Shown here: piece by piece, positions 5,054 through 5,704 of the stretch | Numbering within the stretch: the stretch's first letter is position 1 | How the letters are laid out: each line of letters begins with the position of its first letter | Assembly (NCBI GenBank): GCA_035289805.1 | Contig: DATDWC010000034.1 | Location: forward strand, 1 to 5,704 | Source: DATDWC01 sp035289805 | GTDB taxonomy: Bacteria; Patescibacteriota; Gracilibacteria; Peribacterales; Peribacteraceae | DNA length: 5,704 bases | Reading direction: 5' to 3' | The notes under the pieces: model-generated | Told to the model about the DNA's origin: nothing | Database searches by the model: none | Seen by the model: the letters and a program-made list of their open reading frames with translations, nothing else | Translations under genes and position numbers: made by a program

Positions 5054-5559
5054 AAAGAAGCTCAACAATATTTCTTCAAGTAGTTATTGTGGCTCTAGGC
5101 ATCGGCACTCTTGCCCTACTGCTTTGGGAGCCCCACATCGAAGGCAGGAACGTGCATGCCACGCTCTTTGAGATTTACTTCAAAGATCCGTTTTTAGCGT
5201 ATGCCTATATCGCATCTCTCTCGTTTTTCGTTGCGCTCTATCAAGCGTTCAAGGTGCTCGGGTATGCCGGACAAAATAAGATATTCTCGCAAGCTGCCGT
5301 GAATGCTTTGCGGACTATAAAATTTTGTGCAATAGCCATTATTGGTTTCGTTGCGGTAGGAGAAATCTTCATTATGTTTGGCAATAGTGATGACCGGCCA
5401 CCGGCGATTTTCATGGGCATCCTCATCATCTTCGGTTCGATTGTGATTGCTACCGCAGCAGCGATGTTTGAACGGATTTTGCAAAATGCCGTGCAAGGTT
5501 TTCTTTGTCCATCTTGCTCCATGTCTTTATCTCTGCTTCGCGTCGGCGTGCTTCTGTAA
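5050..5559 (+). CDS. DUF2975 membrane protein with replaced C-terminus
   Basis: An integral membrane protein of unknown function with four predicted membrane segments at about residues 8-26, 48-70, 90-111 and 118-139. The family signature is clear: KIFSQAAVNALRTIKFCAIAI (78-98) between segments 2 and 3, and MFERILQNAV (139-148) after segment 4. Normal members then end within about 10-15 residues, usually with a DIKSENDLTV-like tail, and are often followed by a small HTH regulator. Here the frame instead runs on as QGFLCPSCSMSL... to a stop at 5557-5559, and these last ~20 residues are the antisense of conserved GIY-YIG codons. The natural tail and any downstream regulator gene are therefore missing. 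The start has only a weak purine stretch and overlaps the stop of the RibD_C fragment. The protein may still insert in the membrane; whether it works is unknown. Confidence 0.8.
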   Translation: MKRSSTIFLQVVIVALGIGTLALLLWEPHIEGRNVHATLFEIYFKDPFLAYAYIASLSFFVALYQAFKVLGYAGQNKIFSQAAVNALRTIKFCAIAIIGFVAVGEIFIMFGNSDDRPPAIFMGILIIFGSIVIATAAAMFERILQNAVQGFLCPSCSMSLSLLRVGVLL

Positions 5560-5704
5560 GAGTCAAAAATTCCTCGTGGTACACAATTTGTACTGGTCGT
5601 CGTGATCGCGTGTACTTGGCACCCTTTCCTTCGTTGTGTTTAGATTCCCGTGCTACGAGATCAACACATGAGCCGGAATATAGTGATCCATCGGAGCAGC
5701 GGGC
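5450..5704 (-). CDS. GIY-YIG nuclease-superfamily protein, C-terminal part (5' end outside window)
   Basis: The minus strand is open from the window edge to a TAG at 5450-5452, giving 84 residues with no start in the window. It reads ARCSDGSLYSGS at the edge, matching the second half of the GIY-YIG motif (YSG for YIG), then a catalytic-type Arg in VARESKHN (Arg 19), the family block GKGAKYTRSRRPV (27-38), VYHEEF, and the metal-binding-type Glu in ARRREAEIK (Glu 56). This is the small, stand-alone YhbQ/UvrC-like endonuclease type, common in reduced genomes, with unclear cellular function. Similarity continues to about WSKMDKENLA (62-71). The remaining HFAKSVQTSLLR is the antisense of the conserved DUF2975 codons, so the original 3' end has probably been lost. 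The catalytic Tyr of the GIY half lies outside the window. Confidence 0.85.
   Translation of the reverse strand, partial: ARCSDGSLYSGSCVDLVARESKHNEGKGAKYTRSRRPVQIVYHEEFLTLTEARRREAEIKTWSKMDKENLARHFAKSVQTSLLR

Noticed and set aside
5194..5522. Minus-strand open frames opposite DUF2975
   Set aside because: They are shadows of the DUF2975 membrane helices; the only supported minus-strand gene here is the GIY-YIG frame, which is open from the window edge.
1..5704. tRNA, rRNA or riboswitch
   Set aside because: I found no cloverleaf with a TTCGANNC-type arm, no rRNA signature and no recognised riboswitch core; every stretch over 300 nt holds a gene.

Overview
The window reads as a piece of a bacterial chromosome from a reduced-genome lineage, probably a Candidate Phyla Radiation (Patescibacteria) organism such as a Peribacteria/Peregrinibacteria-type genome. 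Grounds: an archaeal/eukaryote-like prolyl-tRNA synthetase, a ComEC without the C-terminal metallo-beta-lactamase domain, a free-standing four-helix-bundle (S23/23S rRNA intervening-sequence-type) gene, almost no Shine-Dalgarno sequences, and tight packing. The lineage is an inference. No recognised gene is interrupted by an in-frame TGA, which fits the standard bacterial code.

Positions 1-3887 are a plus-strand run: the 3' end of a sensor histidine kinase, proS, a small and internally shortened S23-type four-helix-bundle gene, then comEC. The S23-type gene is AT-richer than its neighbours. It sits between a G-rich array (TTAGGGC units, about 8-9 nt period) and a C-rich array (GCCCTAA units) that is its reverse complement, so the locus looks like a small inserted cassette. 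The arrays supply the stop codon of proS, the stop of the S23-type gene and the start of comEC. comEC also carries a perfect 28-bp palindrome read in frame as ten extra residues.

Positions 3868-3926 hold a 19-bp imperfect inverted repeat between convergent genes. It is made of 8-nt GTAAG-type units and contains the stop codons of both comEC and the opposing gene. Positions 3923-4865 are a minus-strand pair: a SnoaL/NTF2-fold protein followed by a membrane-anchored FAM173/ATPSCKMT-like methyltransferase.

Positions 4913-5704 are a mosaic of damaged genes: the first ~39 codons of a RibD_C/dihydrofolate-reductase-family gene fused to new sequence, a nearly complete DUF2975 membrane protein that has lost its C-terminal tail, and the 3' part of a minus-strand GIY-YIG nuclease. 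The last two genes each run into the antisense of the other's conserved codons, which places a breakpoint near 5490-5498. There is no tRNA, rRNA or CRISPR array in the window. The most interesting material is the repeat grammar around the S23-type gene, the in-frame palindrome in comEC, and the cluster of deletion-type junctions.
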